The notes below the pieces were generated by a model. That model searched no databases and was not told the origin of the DNA. It was given only the letters and a program-made list of their open reading frames with translations. Below are positions 54,066-64,000 of a DNA stretch of 64,000 nucleotides, in pieces. Both the position numbers and the translations under genes were made by a program. The stretch's first letter is position 1. Every line of letters begins with the position of its first letter. Origin of the DNA: Mugil cephalus (Eukaryota > Chordata > Actinopteri > Mugiliformes > Mugilidae); contig NC_061773.1 of assembly GCF_022458985.1 (NCBI RefSeq), positions 22,292,001-22,356,000 on the forward strand, read 5' to 3'.

Positions 54066-54180
54066 ATAAGATAATTTAAGATAAGACATGCATTTATTTA
54101 TCCCACAATGTGGAAATTCTCAGTTGTTAGCAGCAGCGGTACAGAAACATTTAACACTCACACAAACAGTAATATAGGCG
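54066..54180. repeat. Dispersed fish repeat fragment (tpra1 5' intron)
   Basis: AAGATAAGACATGCATTTAT then TTATCCCACAATGTGGAAAT and AGCAGCGGTACAG, a common fish interspersed string. Class uncertain. Confidence 0.5.
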
Positions 54181-54552
54181 GACTATGCATGGGTGGAAAA
54201 AATATGAAAAGATAAATTACTAGCAGAACACAAATAAGATATAGAAATGTTGGGCACACTTTTACATAAACACATCCACCAGTTGAGGACGCAGACGTAA
54301 CGCTGCTGCGTTGAGCTCGCTGGCCTCCCTCGAAAAAGAAGAAGGTTGTTTGTGAATTAAGTGACATCCCCTGCGCATACACGGGAAACAAACACGGTAG
54401 AAATAATAATGCCGGGGCTAAATGCGGCCCGAGACTCGAAATTAAGCACCACGGCTTAAAAGCCGACTGGCTCACGTTCATAAACGTCAAAACAAACGTG
54501 ATACGAGCACCAGCGTATCGGCAGTTTCTGATAGTAAACATTGACGTCTTAC

Positions 54553-54720
54553 CGATCCAGAAGACTCAAATCCAAGGTTACAACTGTTGTAAAATACTTT
54601 AGTGAACAGTAAGATAAGCGCACAAGCTTCTCCCGTTGTCATACACACTGCAGCCGACCGATACATCGATCATTAATAAGAGACATCGCTATGCTGGATA
54701 CTTTCACCTAACAAATTTCT
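54553..54720 (-). other. tpra1: tpra1 probable untranslated first exon
   Basis: A GTAAGA donor follows GGATCG at 54553. An upstream splice partner is needed because the first coding exon begins with a good acceptor 11 nt before the ATG. The 5' limit is a guess from the promoter motif just upstream. Confidence 0.45.
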
Positions 54721-54800
54721 CTCCGAGAGGTCAGCTGACACTCTCCGGGAAGAGGAAGAAGAAGCGCAACTCTCGCGAGATGGCAGTATGACGCATGCGT
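54721..54800 (-). promoter_or_regulatory. tpra1: tpra1 promoter with TCTCGCGAGA element
   Basis: The palindrome TCTCGCGAGA occupies 54771-54780 in a small CpG-containing stretch upstream of the tpra1 5' exon. This motif is a known core element of TATA-less housekeeping promoters, bound by BANP and studied for ZBTB33. Its link to tpra1 is inferred from position. Confidence 0.6.
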
Positions 54801-55539
54801 TTTCATAGCTGTTCGATACAACCGATTTCCTGTATGATACGATAGTGGGTAAGAGTCAGGCTGGTATCGGCGACACCTATCGGATACCGAGCCTTTGTGG
54901 AAACACACCTAATGCGTCTGGTAAATCTAACAAAAGGGGGTAAATTATAGCTTAATGAAGAATACAAGACATTGGAGTAATTTATTTATTTTAAACGAGG
55001 AAGTGTGTTAAGGTAGTGGACTCGTTACTATATAGTCGATACAACAGAAAAACAGAGGCAGACACAGCCACACAACGTAGGTGAAACTGTTTCAAACATT
55101 ATAAAATGAACAAGTGAAATAATAAGACCATTAAAATATATTACTGTTTCATGATTAAGAACTATTTCTGATGCTGTTCTCTCCTCTTCTGTCCGCCTCA
55201 TCATAACAACCTCGTATTCTGTGTTGCGGTTTAACCTGAGGAGTTTCACGCGGTTTGTTGCGTTGCCACAACTCAGTAGCTCAGTTATTTTCATGTTTAT
55301 GTTACATTCGCTCGAATGACTGGCGCATCAAAAGTATCGATATTTTGGAAGTGAGAATCGATTTTAGAGCGTAAAGACTGGTATCTGAGGTATCGATGTT
55401 CAATATCGACCCGCACATCAACACTGGCTGCGGCTGAGGTCTATGCACTGGCTTCGTTTCACAAGTAGTGTTGTATGTTTATGAAGCACTATTTCTGATC
55501 TACTGTTATGAGTCATGCAGACATCTTACATCAACAGTT

Positions 55540-55740
55540 CTGCTTTCTGTCCCCAGGGTTAAAACTAAACATGGAGAAGCAGCTTTTTAATGCCCCACAT
55601 ACCTGGAACAAACTCCCAGGAAACTGCAGATCTGCTCCAACTCTCAGCTCTTTCAAATCAAGACGGAAAACTTTCCTCTTTGCTGCTACCTTTTGTGTAA
55701 TCTATTTTATTGATATCTTGCACATTCATGCAGTATAACA
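55540..55740 (+). mobile_element. LINE ORF2 C-terminal fragment
   Basis: FNAPHTWNKLPGNCRSAP then TLSSFKSRRKTFLF is the standard terminal block of fish LINE ORF2 (AP--WN-LP---R-AP-LSSFKS-LKT-LF). 5' truncated, between tpra1 and the RING-SPRY gene. Confidence 0.75.
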
Positions 55741-56297
55741 GCTTCATTTTGTTCTAACCTGAATGAACTTCTACCTGATGTTAATATGGTTTCCTGTTTA
55801 CCTCAGTGACCTGTTAAACACCATCCTCATCCTTAATTTGCCCTGACTAGTTTGCATTTATCTCAGGCTACTTTTCCGTTTTATGATTTACTGGCAAAGA
55901 AAGTGCACATGATGTAACGTTATTTTCAATGTGGGTATGACTGTGATGAATCATTATAGGATGACAACATATCATGAGGCTTGGGAATTTTGCAAGGAAT
56001 TTATTTATCAGATAAAGCAGAAAAAACCCCACACACTTCATATAAATTATGTTACATTTGAGTGCATTATGCTACAAAAAATACAAACATTTCACCATGT
56101 ACCGTTTGGAGCACTATATCTGTGCACACTGCTATGTCAGTCATATTTTATGGCAAGGTAAACTTGAGAAGCAGTCCTGTATGATTACACAAAGCATCTA
56201 GTACCGGACACACTTTATATATGAATAAAGAAACATATCCAGAAGTTCAAACAAGAATAATGTGTTTCTATTGGCAGAAGGGAAAAGCGATAAAGAA

Positions 56298-56303
56298 TTT
56301 ATT
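56298..56303 (-). terminator. RING-SPRY gene candidate poly(A) signal
   Basis: AATAAA on the minus strand about 210 nt beyond the stop; another copy is near 56001-56006. Either would close a short 3' UTR. Confidence 0.4.
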
Positions 56304-56510
56304 CAAATGACTATTTCAAGCTATAAACAGATGGCAGCTTGCACAGGATACCTTATTACTAGACGCCAGAGAGTTGAGAACACCAGAGAAGGATGCCTTG
56401 GATCCTCGTTCTTTTTAAATCATAAAAATCATGTGTTAGCTTGGGTGTTTTAGATATGACTACTTAACTCTGTTTCCTATGCAGCACATTTTGACAAACC
56501 GTAGCTCCGA

Positions 56511-57962
56511 TTATGAAGAAATAGTGACACGGGCTTTGGGGTGCCCTGTCATCATCCTGTAGGCTAGGTGCACTGGTTCAGTCAGGTTAATCTTAAAAGT
56601 ATACACATGAGTCTTCCCAGCGGTGGAGCTGATGTTGTAGAAGCTCAGCCTGTTGGTCTTGAAGCTCAGCTTGATTTCAAGCCTGCGCGACACCGTGGTC
56701 TTCTTTAGTGGTACACTGTGACTCTGCTCAAATGCTGCCAGCTGGTTGTTGAACCACATCAAACACCAGGAGCTCCGGCTGCTTTCCAAAGCAGAAGGCA
56801 GCCCGTTGCGAGCTAGCTTCCCGCTGTAGCACACGCCGATGATCCACGGGGAACCTTCAAGCTCCACTTCCCAGCAGTGCTCACCTTCGGAGAAGCTCTG
56901 TGTGCTGAGGACCTGGTAGAAGTTGTTGAACCTCTGAGGAGAGGACGGGTAGGGCTGTTTGACAGAGCTGAAAGTCACCGTCTTTAAATCCTCAGAGAGA
57001 ATGAGGTTGGGATGGGCTGTTTCCGGGTCAAAGGTCACCTCTGAAGGGTTGAGGGTGTTCCGGATGGTGCGCTGAACCTCTCCAAGTCTTTCCCTCAGCT
57101 CCGCGTTCATGTTTTCCAGCTTGGGACAGACTCGCGCGGAGTTGACTTTCGCTTCAACGAGGTCTTCCTCTTCCACCTCTTCTTCTCCAAGTAACTCCAC
57201 GATGCGCGGTTGAAGACGTTGGAGATCGTCACTGAATGCGGTCTCATCGTCCTCCGTCAACAGGGACTCGGCTGTGAGCACAACCTGCCTCAGCTGCTTG
57301 GTCGTCTCAGAGGCTTGACTGCATCGACTCCTTATAGTGGCCTCACCCGGACCTAACTCTTCCTCAACCATCTGGGTCACCTGGTCACAGTAGCTCTGTG
57401 ACAAATCCTTTATCTGCTCTAACAGTTTGGATACTTTCTCTCTCAGCTGGGCATTAGCAGTGGTCACCTCCAGCTCCCATTCATTTTCTCTCCTCTCAAC
57501 AGCCTCGGCATTCTCCAGCTTGACGGTCAACTCAGTGACCTGCGATGCCAGTTTGAACTTAGGCTCGTCCATTTCCATTTTGACTATGCCACTGCACCCA
57601 ACTTGACCGTCAATCGTTTCCTCACACTCTGCACCCTCCATTTGGCTCTCGCAATCTTTAAAGTGTTGATGGTCTGATGCTGCATGGCTGACTGTGGTTT
57701 TGTAGGTGTCGACGATGCTGCACATTTTAAAGTTTTTCACCAGGGCTTTGGGTCCCGGGTACTCGGCCTGGCACTCAGGACAGAAGTGCTGGTCAAGGCC
57801 TTCCCCCATGGTCTGAAGGCAGTCAAGGCAATAGATGTGACCACAGGGAAGAGAAACTGGCTTGGAGAACAGCTGCAAACAGATGGGGCACGTGAGCTCC
57901 ATAGCCAAAGAATCGGGAGGATGGTCTGTGACGAAGCTTGCTTCATTCTCACTGACAGACAT
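56511..57962 (-). CDS. RING / coiled-coil / PRY-SPRY protein (TRIM- or RNF135-like E3 ligase)
   Basis: Intact single-exon coding region of 483 residues. A C3HC4 RING spans about 25-64 (CPIC; C40, H42, C45, C48; then CPEC at 61-64), the E2-binding module of ubiquitin ligases. Charged helical, coiled-coil-prone segments run about 137-205 and 270-303. A PRY-SPRY domain fills about 307-480 (FDPETAHPNLILSED; WEVELEGSPWIIGVCYSG; SSWCLMWFNN). No B-box Cys/His cluster lies between RING and coiled coil, as in RNF135 and some fish TRIM-like proteins. The MSV start was chosen because a likely acceptor (TTTCATTTCCCAG) lies 11 nt upstream, so ten further in-frame residues starting at 57992 would be intronic. 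Likely cytosolic; substrate unknown. Orthology is not resolved; fish have large lineage-specific families of this type. Confidence 0.9.
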   Translation of the reverse strand: MSVSENEASFVTDHPPDSLAMELTCPICLQLFSKPVSLPCGHIYCLDCLQTMGEGLDQHFCPECQAEYPGPKALVKNFKMCSIVDTYKTTVSHAASDHQHFKDCESQMEGAECEETIDGQVGCSGIVKMEMDEPKFKLASQVTELTVKLENAEAVERRENEWELEVTTANAQLREKVSKLLEQIKDLSQSYCDQVTQMVEEELGPGEATIRSRCSQASETTKQLRQVVLTAESLLTEDDETAFSDDLQRLQPRIVELLGEEEVEEEDLVEAKVNSARVCPKLENMNAELRERLGEVQRTIRNTLNPSEVTFDPETAHPNLILSEDLKTVTFSSVKQPYPSSPQRFNNFYQVLSTQSFSEGEHCWEVELEGSPWIIGVCYSGKLARNGLPSALESSRSSWCLMWFNNQLAAFEQSHSVPLKKTTVSRRLEIKLSFKTNRLSFYNISSTAGKTHVYTFKINLTEPVHLAYRMMTGHPKARVTISS

Positions 57963-57974
57963 GGCAGCAAGTGC

Positions 57975-59200
57975 TGGGAAATGAAACAACACAAAAGGCA
58001 GGGTAAAGCTTCAGACATATACAATGCAGTTTAGTTATTTGCTTCTCTTGTATATGTGTATGGATCAGGGACATGCAGTGAGCTTTGTGGCTGGTGAGGC
58101 ACAGATTTGCAATTATGAATCCAGTAGAATAGCTTAAATTCGCCATTCAATTAGCGGCGTCTGCACTAACTGGGCAACAAAAATGGAAATATTTGAATTT
58201 TAAACCAATTAGGGTTAGGGTTAATCAAAAACATATTATCTATAGTGATGCTGACTTGTTAGATCTTTATATTCTTATGAACGGATCAATTTTTTGTTCA
58301 GAAAAATATCTTCTATCATGGAAAATGCTGTGACAAAAGTGTGTACATAGAGTTAGCCACTGGCACGCGCTAAGGACACAAGCTTAATCGGTTTCGACTT
58401 TAGAAATGATCGAAATGACTGGAATCATGTAGAAATTACATTCATGTCACAGACCAAAACATACAAATTTATTTTATCATCATTCCTTTTCACAATGACA
58501 AATGTATCAAATGTATCAAAAATCTTTTATTTATTTATTTGACACACTGAGTCTACGAAGTATCAGAGTCTGTGTTTAAAATATTAAAAGGGTTACTAAA
58601 TGTAAAAGGTCCGAGACAGACTTCAGGGCAAAACAAATTAATAATTAAATAATAGAATTCAGGAAGTCGGTTTTAACAACCAGCATGACAAAGCAGATCA
58701 CATGGCAACAACACATCAGAAGTAAATGTAAATGGCGAAGTAATGCAAATAGCCCATCTCTCTGCATATGCATAGACTTCTATTAAAGACTGCAATAAAT
58801 TACACCTACTGTAAAGAGGAAATGTAACTGCGGGATTGTATCTGATGAACAAGGACTGGAGAGCAAAGTGCAGCAGCAGCAGCAGCAGCTCATAAACAGT
58901 TGTGCGTCGTCACGTCTGCACAAGTGTTTTAAGTTTCGATTTTCAGCGAGCGAGACGTCCATGTGGCTTAGTTCACTTCAGCCTGTAACTAACCAGACTC
59001 GCCGTCAGTAGGATTCTGCTTCGAGAATTACATTTGATCTCTATTAGACATCTTTAAAATAAAGAATAATGAAGTTTACATTATTCTTCACAAACACGTT
59101 CGCCTAATCCCAAAGGAGCGAGGACACTGGAAGACGCGCGAACGAGTTCATTAAGCACATTTAGGAAAGAAAGAAGCGCGATCCAAATTTGAATACTCAC
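57975..59200. other. 5' intron of the RING-SPRY gene
   Basis: Between the inferred donor at 59201 and the acceptor just before the coding exon. AT-rich with no supported coding content. Confidence 0.45.
58871..58889. repeat. (CAG)n short run
   Basis: About six CAG units in the RING-SPRY gene's 5' intron; non-coding. Confidence 0.85.
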
Positions 59201-59350
59201 CGAGTTCGGCAGCGCCGTTTGTGTCGATGTTCCTCTTCAGGTAAGAGGCAAAAAAAAAAAAAAAAATAGAAAAAAGAAAAAAACAACGTGTTGACGCACC
59301 GATCAGCTGGATGAAACGTCCACGCCTTGAACAAACAGTCGTGTCTTCAT
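59201..59350 (-). other. Probable untranslated first exon and promoter of the RING-SPRY gene
   Basis: A GTGAGT donor ends a candidate exon at 59201 (minus strand ...GCTGCCGAACTCG). The next exon's acceptor is just before the RING-SPRY start. The 5' limit is not visible; DNA to about 59350 is CpG-containing and lies between this gene and the lipin 3' end. A poly-A run of about 17 sits at 59251-59267. Confidence 0.45.
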
Positions 59351-59779
59351 GTCCCTCCGTCTATTTGAAACTTTTTTACCAACTTTCCACGCAGTTTCCA
59401 AGTCATTGCCAACAATACTCTACAATATTATTTTCTATATTCTGTTTAAATTATGTAAAATAAAGGATTTTATGCATAAACATTCATAACGCTGTAAGAA
59501 TGAATTAAAACCATGGAGGAGCTGCAGCTGTATAATTTATTTAAAACATAAATCACGTGAGGTTGTGTCATTATCCAGCCAGCCACAGGTCACAGATGTG
59601 TGACTCCTCCTTATGAGGGCCTTCCCATTAAAAGGAAGTTTGACACCTTGGCCTCAGTGTTCTGGGCATTTCTTTAAAGCATCTCGAGACAACTGGAACA
59701 GACTTTGACACAGTATACATAACATTTTAATTAACTGAAAATCAAGCTACACATTGTTTTAAATTCATTTATATTTCTG

Positions 59780-60948
59780 TACACGTAAAAGCTTTATTGC
59801 ATCTCCACACAGCTGGATGGTAAAAATCATGCACAAATAATAAATACAACAGTCTGGTTATCACAGGAAGGCACGGCGCCAGCTACTCCACCTCTGAGGT
59901 CATTGTCAGTCTCGGCTTCTCATTCTCTACTGTGCAAACATTTCTCAACCCTGGAGTTGGGTGCCTTAAAGGAAGATGTGTTATGTGCTTCCAGTAATCC
60001 CGCAATCATCATCAGTAGCTCACATTTATCGGTACTCATGTATTACTGCGATAATAATAATAATAATAATAATAATAATGGCATTACACCTTTCAACCAA
60101 ATTACTTTGAATTTATCCTCGACTCAGCAGTTAACACGCTGGAAAAAAAAAGACCAAAGTGCCAAAGGTTTCAAGTATAATTAAAAACACGCCAGACTTT
60201 CAAGGCCGGACCTCGGCTATCTCAAACTCATCAAGGCCAAACAGACTCGAAAATACCCCAAACATATTTGGTTTCAGGGAACATGCAGCTATAAACACTC
60301 AAATGCACTCATCTTTTCTGTTACCAACAACAATCAGGCACACAATGGCTCTACTGTCCACAGAATAAAGGATAACAGGTTTGTCTGGTAGCTGCGTGTC
60401 CCGGGGTCTGTTTTAGTCGCCTCCCTTTGGCTTCAACCAGGTCACTTAACCGTTGGGCTTTTGCAGCATTAAGGCACTGCCTGCTAAGAATATAATAAAG
60501 CTACATTTCTGAATTTCTAAAAAGGTACTTTTGGTCCATGTTTATAGTGGAATCTGTACTGTACTCTGTATATGTAATCTAAAATCATATATTGAGATGA
60601 CTATCACAGTGGTATACACCACAAAAGAAAATATAAAGGTCCAAGTGCATACTTGTCACATTCAAGGCCGCTTTTTCACACACCAATAGCAAAATATGAG
60701 GCAAACAGTCATGGTCAGTACGGCATGATTGTTTCTAATTTTGGAATGTAGATGTATAATGCAAATTGTCATTTGGCTCCTTTAAGTGCAGCTTAAGGAG
60801 GGACGGTCGCCTCTTTATGCTCCAGTTTATACAGTGGTTCATAAACAGGCTCCACAGTCGGAAGGTCCATCAAAGGCAATGTCCAATATTATACAAGCTT
60901 GTCTTGGTATGTGTGCGTGTATGGGGTTGGGTGGATGCTGGTGTGTGT
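59780..60948 (-). other. lpin3: lipin 3' UTR (inferred)
   Basis: Follows the lipin stop. A minus-strand AATAAA at about 59793-59798 (GCAATAAAGC) gives a UTR of about 1.15 kb. It contains an (AAT)n run at 60051-60079. Small plus-strand open frames here have no recognisable product. Confidence 0.45.
60051..60079. repeat. (AAT)n microsatellite
   Basis: About nine AAT units inside the inferred lipin 3' UTR. Confidence 0.9.
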
Positions 60949-61099
60949 CTACAGCAGCGCATCCAGGTCCAGTTCAGGCAGAGGCTCCTTCCAGTAGGAG
61001 AAGCTGCTGTAGTCGGGGCAGTCAAGAGCTAAGGACGAGCTGCCGTCAGCAGAGAGCACGGGGAAGAAATGCTCAACCAGCTCACTGAGGTGGCTGTAC
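60949..61099 (-). CDS. lpin3: lipin last coding exon
   Basis: [20 protein letters not shown], then the [12 protein letters not shown] block shared by all lipins, ending ELDLDALL and TAG. Confidence 0.93.
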
Positions 61100-63760
61100 C
61101 TGCAAAACACACATGGGGTTAAATAGAAAAAAAAAAGCGAATGATATTTTTAGTAGTCAAATGAACACATGTGAAAGAGCAAAGATTTTTAGGAAAATTA
61201 AATAATCCCAGTGTAAATTTGATTAGAATTTGCACGTGACATCACAGCAAGCGATGTCTCCATGGTTACGGCCACCTAGTGGTAAAAAGTGACGGTTGAA
61301 CATGGAGTTTAGCAGCATTAGTTTGAATAACAGGCTTTAATTAAAAGAAAAGGTGAAGTGCTGGTGCGTGATTGACTGTAACAACAGATTTCAAAAGCAG
61401 CTGGAGATATATTTTTACAGATATCTCTGGCTGCCAAAGAAGAGAGAAGTGAACGGATTGCTGCATTACGAAGAAACAACTGGAATCCAGGCACAGAAAC
61501 CTGGTGTTTTGGTTCACAGTTAGAGTCAGGTAATATTGATTTATGCTGTATTGTTTTGATGAAGTCATACCTTAAGTTACTTCTTAAGTTACGTCAGATA
61601 TGTTTGTGGATGTCGTTATTTTGGCGTAGTTATGTCCAACAGTAACTATTTCAGTTCCAACAATAAATAACAATAAATTAATAAACTGAATATTTGCGAT
61701 CACTCCTCGTCGCCCTTTTAACGTCCGGTCAGACACTACAGCATTGTATGGCTAACGTTACTTCTCAGTAAAGCTTCTAGTGTTTGCATATTTTATTTAG
61801 CTACATTTATCATAATGGAAAGTAACTGAGGCTAATCCACTTTTCCAAATACTCTAGTAAGAAGCCGTTGGAGCTGTGTTGTATAAAGCACCTAAAGGTC
61901 ATACTTTAGTATCAGTACAGTATTTCCTGGCATTGAAATCAGGTTCATATAAATATCAGGATATCAGATTTCTGGCCAAACGTCAATGTCCGTTGACCAT
62001 TTGTTATTTGGTAGTTCGTTCAGATCATTGTCGAGTCCAGTTGTCCATAATTTGATCTGATAATCCACATTTTCTCCGGTCTTGTTGTAGTTACTGGTAC
62101 ATTTCACCGTGTTTTTGTCACCCAGTGGGAAATGATGTCAGCGCATACCCTGTTGTAAACCCATACATTCTCAGAGGAGTACGGTTTCCTCCTTGCTTCC
62201 AGGATTTTTTCATACCACGTCTTGGATATCATAAAGTCCTTTTTTTAATACATCCAGGTGCTTAAAACTGTGCAATATGTGTATATATTCACATTAACGT
62301 ACTTCCATCTCAATGTTTTGCCGCATACTTACGAGGACTTGTTGACTTTAGTCTTCTCCCGGATGAGCTCTCCTTTTGGGTTGACCGTAAATATTCTGGT
62401 GTCGGACACTCCCACCTGCTTATAGGCGTATGCATCCTGTGTAAAAAAAAAAAAAAAAAAAAAGACCTTCACTTAGCCTTTGTAGTATTATGTACAGTAA
62501 AAATCATCTACAATCAAAAATATTTAGCAAGCAAGGTTTCATTTCTACCAGCTAGAATATATTAAATACATGAAAAACGTGTTGGTCCGTATAAAATAAA
62601 AATACACTTCCTGATTAAAACTCCTGCTGTTATAAGAGCGATTTTGCAGCTTACGTTAGTCCTGTTGCCGAAGGCCGCGTAGAAAGGCCGTCTCTGTGGG
62701 TTGAACAAGTCCCTTATGTCACTGAGACAGGCGATTTTAAACACCTCCGGCTTCTTCTCAATCACCTCCCTGCACAGTCAAGAGTTTATTGTGAAAAAAA
62801 AAGGTTATTTGTTTAAACATTTGTTACCTAGCATATGTTTATTTACACTCACTTGCCAGTTGACGTGGTACAGTTCATGCCAACATTCAACATTTGTTTA
62901 AAATTACTGAGAGAGCTGTTGATTCAGTGGTGGTTTCATTTTGAAGGCTGTGATTTTTGTAGAACTGCATTGCATTGACACATGTTTCTAATATTTTAAC
63001 AAGCCCATTTAAGTCAGCGGGCTAGATAAATACCAGAAATACTTCAGTGTTTAATTCGATATGATTTAGCAGCACCACAAACTACATGATCAACAAAGTG
63101 AATGACCACCTTTCTTACACATTTTAAACATAAAATTAACATTTTGACGGTAATGAAGGTAGGTTCAGTGCAGGACTGAATGAATTGGCAAGGGAGAGAA
63201 TATTTCTTTCCATGCTGCAGCTAAGACCTTATGTGGCCACTAGGGGTCAGGAGTGCATTGCACTCATGTTCAAACTTCAAGGACAAAGACCAGACAAGTA
63301 AATACTGTAAATACAGTAAATACTGTGCGTCTTAGAGGGACACTGTGTGCTCAATCGTTCGGCGAGAGCGCGTTACCTGTGTAGTGCTGAAAAAAGGCTG
63401 CTGGGAGCCAGCAGTACAGGGCCTTTAGGGAGGACGGTGCCTTTGTCATTGACCCATTGCAAGTACTCTTTAGTGATAGCAGCCATTCCGATAGCCCGGG
63501 CTGAACAGTACAGGAACTTGTAGCCATTTCTGCAAGAAAAAAAACTGATTAATAAAAAAAAACTAGAGCTCTTCAGTTCTACCTTCTTGCTGCTGCATGA
63601 CGTCGCTTAACACGTTTAGGTGTTTTCAACAGCGCATACTGTCTGAAAGAGGTAAACATCCGGTGGTGCTGATAAGACAGCTGAAGCCAAAATGACATCA
63701 GGATGACATCATGAGCAGGAAATACATTTGATGATCTATGTCTGCTTGTTCTGGTTTGAG

Positions 63761-63799
<39 letters not shown>

Positions 63800-63966
63800 G
63801 TGTGTGTGAAGGAAATGGAGGCAAGAACAACAAGAAAACGTTTTTGTTCTTTTGGAGAATATTTCAGGAAGTCCCATACTGGTGTATTTTGTGGTAGAGT
63901 TTGGCGATGCCTTTGTGTGTCCAGTCCTTTCCAAACTGAGGTAGAATGTGACCCAGAGCATCAGAC
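60949..63966 (-). CDS. lpin3: Lipin phosphatidate phosphatase, C-terminal part (lpin3-like), 5' truncated by window edge
   Basis: Lipins are Mg2+-dependent phosphatidate phosphatases making diacylglycerol for triglyceride and phospholipid synthesis, and also act as nuclear co-regulators. Five coding exons are present: 63880-63966, 63377-63529, 62655-62769, 62333-62436 and 60949-61099, all with consistent phases. They encode about 203 residues of the C-LIP (HAD-like) domain: [65 protein letters not shown] and [12 protein letters not shown]. The catalytic DXDGT motif should lie immediately upstream, outside the window. The segment [14 protein letters not shown] and the ending ELDLDALL resemble LPIN3 more than LPIN1 or LPIN2, but paralogue choice from this tail is moderate. 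It lies upstream of, and in tandem with, the RING-SPRY gene. Confidence 0.9.
61228..61830 (+). mobile_element. THAP-domain transposon relic, copy 2 (lipin intron)
   Basis: Same relic family as 34440-34990. The plus strand reads [12 protein letters not shown] and [12 protein letters not shown], then after a frameshift [19 protein letters not shown] and [10 protein letters not shown]-x3-C and ALRR-NW fit THAP; the zinc His is replaced by Gln. The frameshift shows it is not a working gene. Confidence 0.6.
62333..62436 (-). CDS. lpin3: lipin exon ([11 protein letters not shown])
   Basis: [20 protein letters not shown], then [15 protein letters not shown]; donor GTAAGT, phase 2. An A-rich run (T on the minus strand) sits just before the acceptor. 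Confidence 0.93.
62655..62769 (-). CDS. lpin3: lipin exon ([11 protein letters not shown])
   Basis: [20 protein letters not shown], then [18 protein letters not shown]. The V after KKPE and the ACLSDI string point to lipin-3. Donor GTAAGC. Confidence 0.93.
63377..63529 (-). CDS. lpin3: lipin exon ([16 protein letters not shown])
   Basis: 50 full codons: [20 protein letters not shown], then [16 protein letters not shown] and the SSLFSALH block. The usual AIGMAD is AIGMAA here. Acceptor TTTCTTGCAG, donor GTAACG. Confidence 0.93.
63762..63808. repeat. (GT)n microsatellite
   Basis: GT run with one TTG interruption, about 70 nt from a lipin exon donor (CA-rich in the lipin transcript). Confidence 0.92.
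63880..63966 (-). CDS. lpin3: lipin exon ([10 protein letters not shown])
   Basis: 28 full codons from [20 protein letters not shown] to KLYHKIH; donor GTATGG after a split Gln codon. The codons just upstream, off-window, should hold DXDGT. Confidence 0.9.
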
Positions 63967-64000
63967 CTGCAGGACACAGAATTCAAACTTTGAGCTCCAA

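Noticed and set aside
61330..61520. Working nested THAP gene on the plus strand
   Set aside because: A frameshift inside the finger and loss of the zinc His; the related copy has in-frame stops.

Overview
The window is vertebrate nuclear DNA, almost certainly from a ray-finned (teleost) fish. The genes are split into short exons with consensus GT-AG junctions. Long AT-rich introns and spacers are full of CA/GT/GA microsatellites and fish-type DNA transposons (hAT, Tc1/mariner and THAP-type relics) plus LINE tails. There are no bacterial-style operons, CRISPR arrays or intact viral genes. Most long open frames are chance readings through low-complexity DNA.

All four recognisable genes lie on the minus strand, so transcription runs from high to low coordinates. 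(1) 59.8-64.0 kb: the last five coding exons and 3' UTR of a lipin phosphatidate phosphatase, closest to lipin-3 by motif; its 5' part is outside the window. (2) 56.3-59.3 kb: an intact 483-residue RING / coiled-coil / PRY-SPRY protein with no B-box, TRIM-like or RNF135-like, with one large coding exon and a non-coding first exon. (3) 48.3-54.8 kb: complete tpra1 (GPR175), ten coding exons encoding 390 residues, with an untranslated first exon near a TCTCGCGAGA promoter motif. (4) 4.5-45.35 kb: chchd6 (MIC25, a MICOS subunit), seven clear coding exons spread over about 41 kb plus a strongly supported 21-nt microexon. chchd6 and tpra1 are also close together on human 3q21, from memory, which fits the assignments.

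The chchd6 introns make up about two thirds of the window and are dominated by transposon relics. Several have exact target-site duplications: two related hAT MITEs, one of them nested in another inverted-repeat element; a 506-bp hAT element; a 148-bp element carrying a tRNA-Ile-like half; and an internally deleted Tc1 copy. There are also LINE 3' ends, a frameshifted tail-anchored-protein pseudogene, and one of two fossil THAP zinc-finger copies (the other is in a lipin intron). A CpG-rich patch at 36.5-37.0 kb could be an intronic promoter.

The most interesting new candidate is the chchd6 microexon at 23480-23500. It is phase 0, has excellent splice sites, and is flanked by long CU-rich tracts, which suggests regulated, PTB-type splicing of a mitochondrial cristae protein. 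All calls come from reading the sequence and remembered family features; no search was run.
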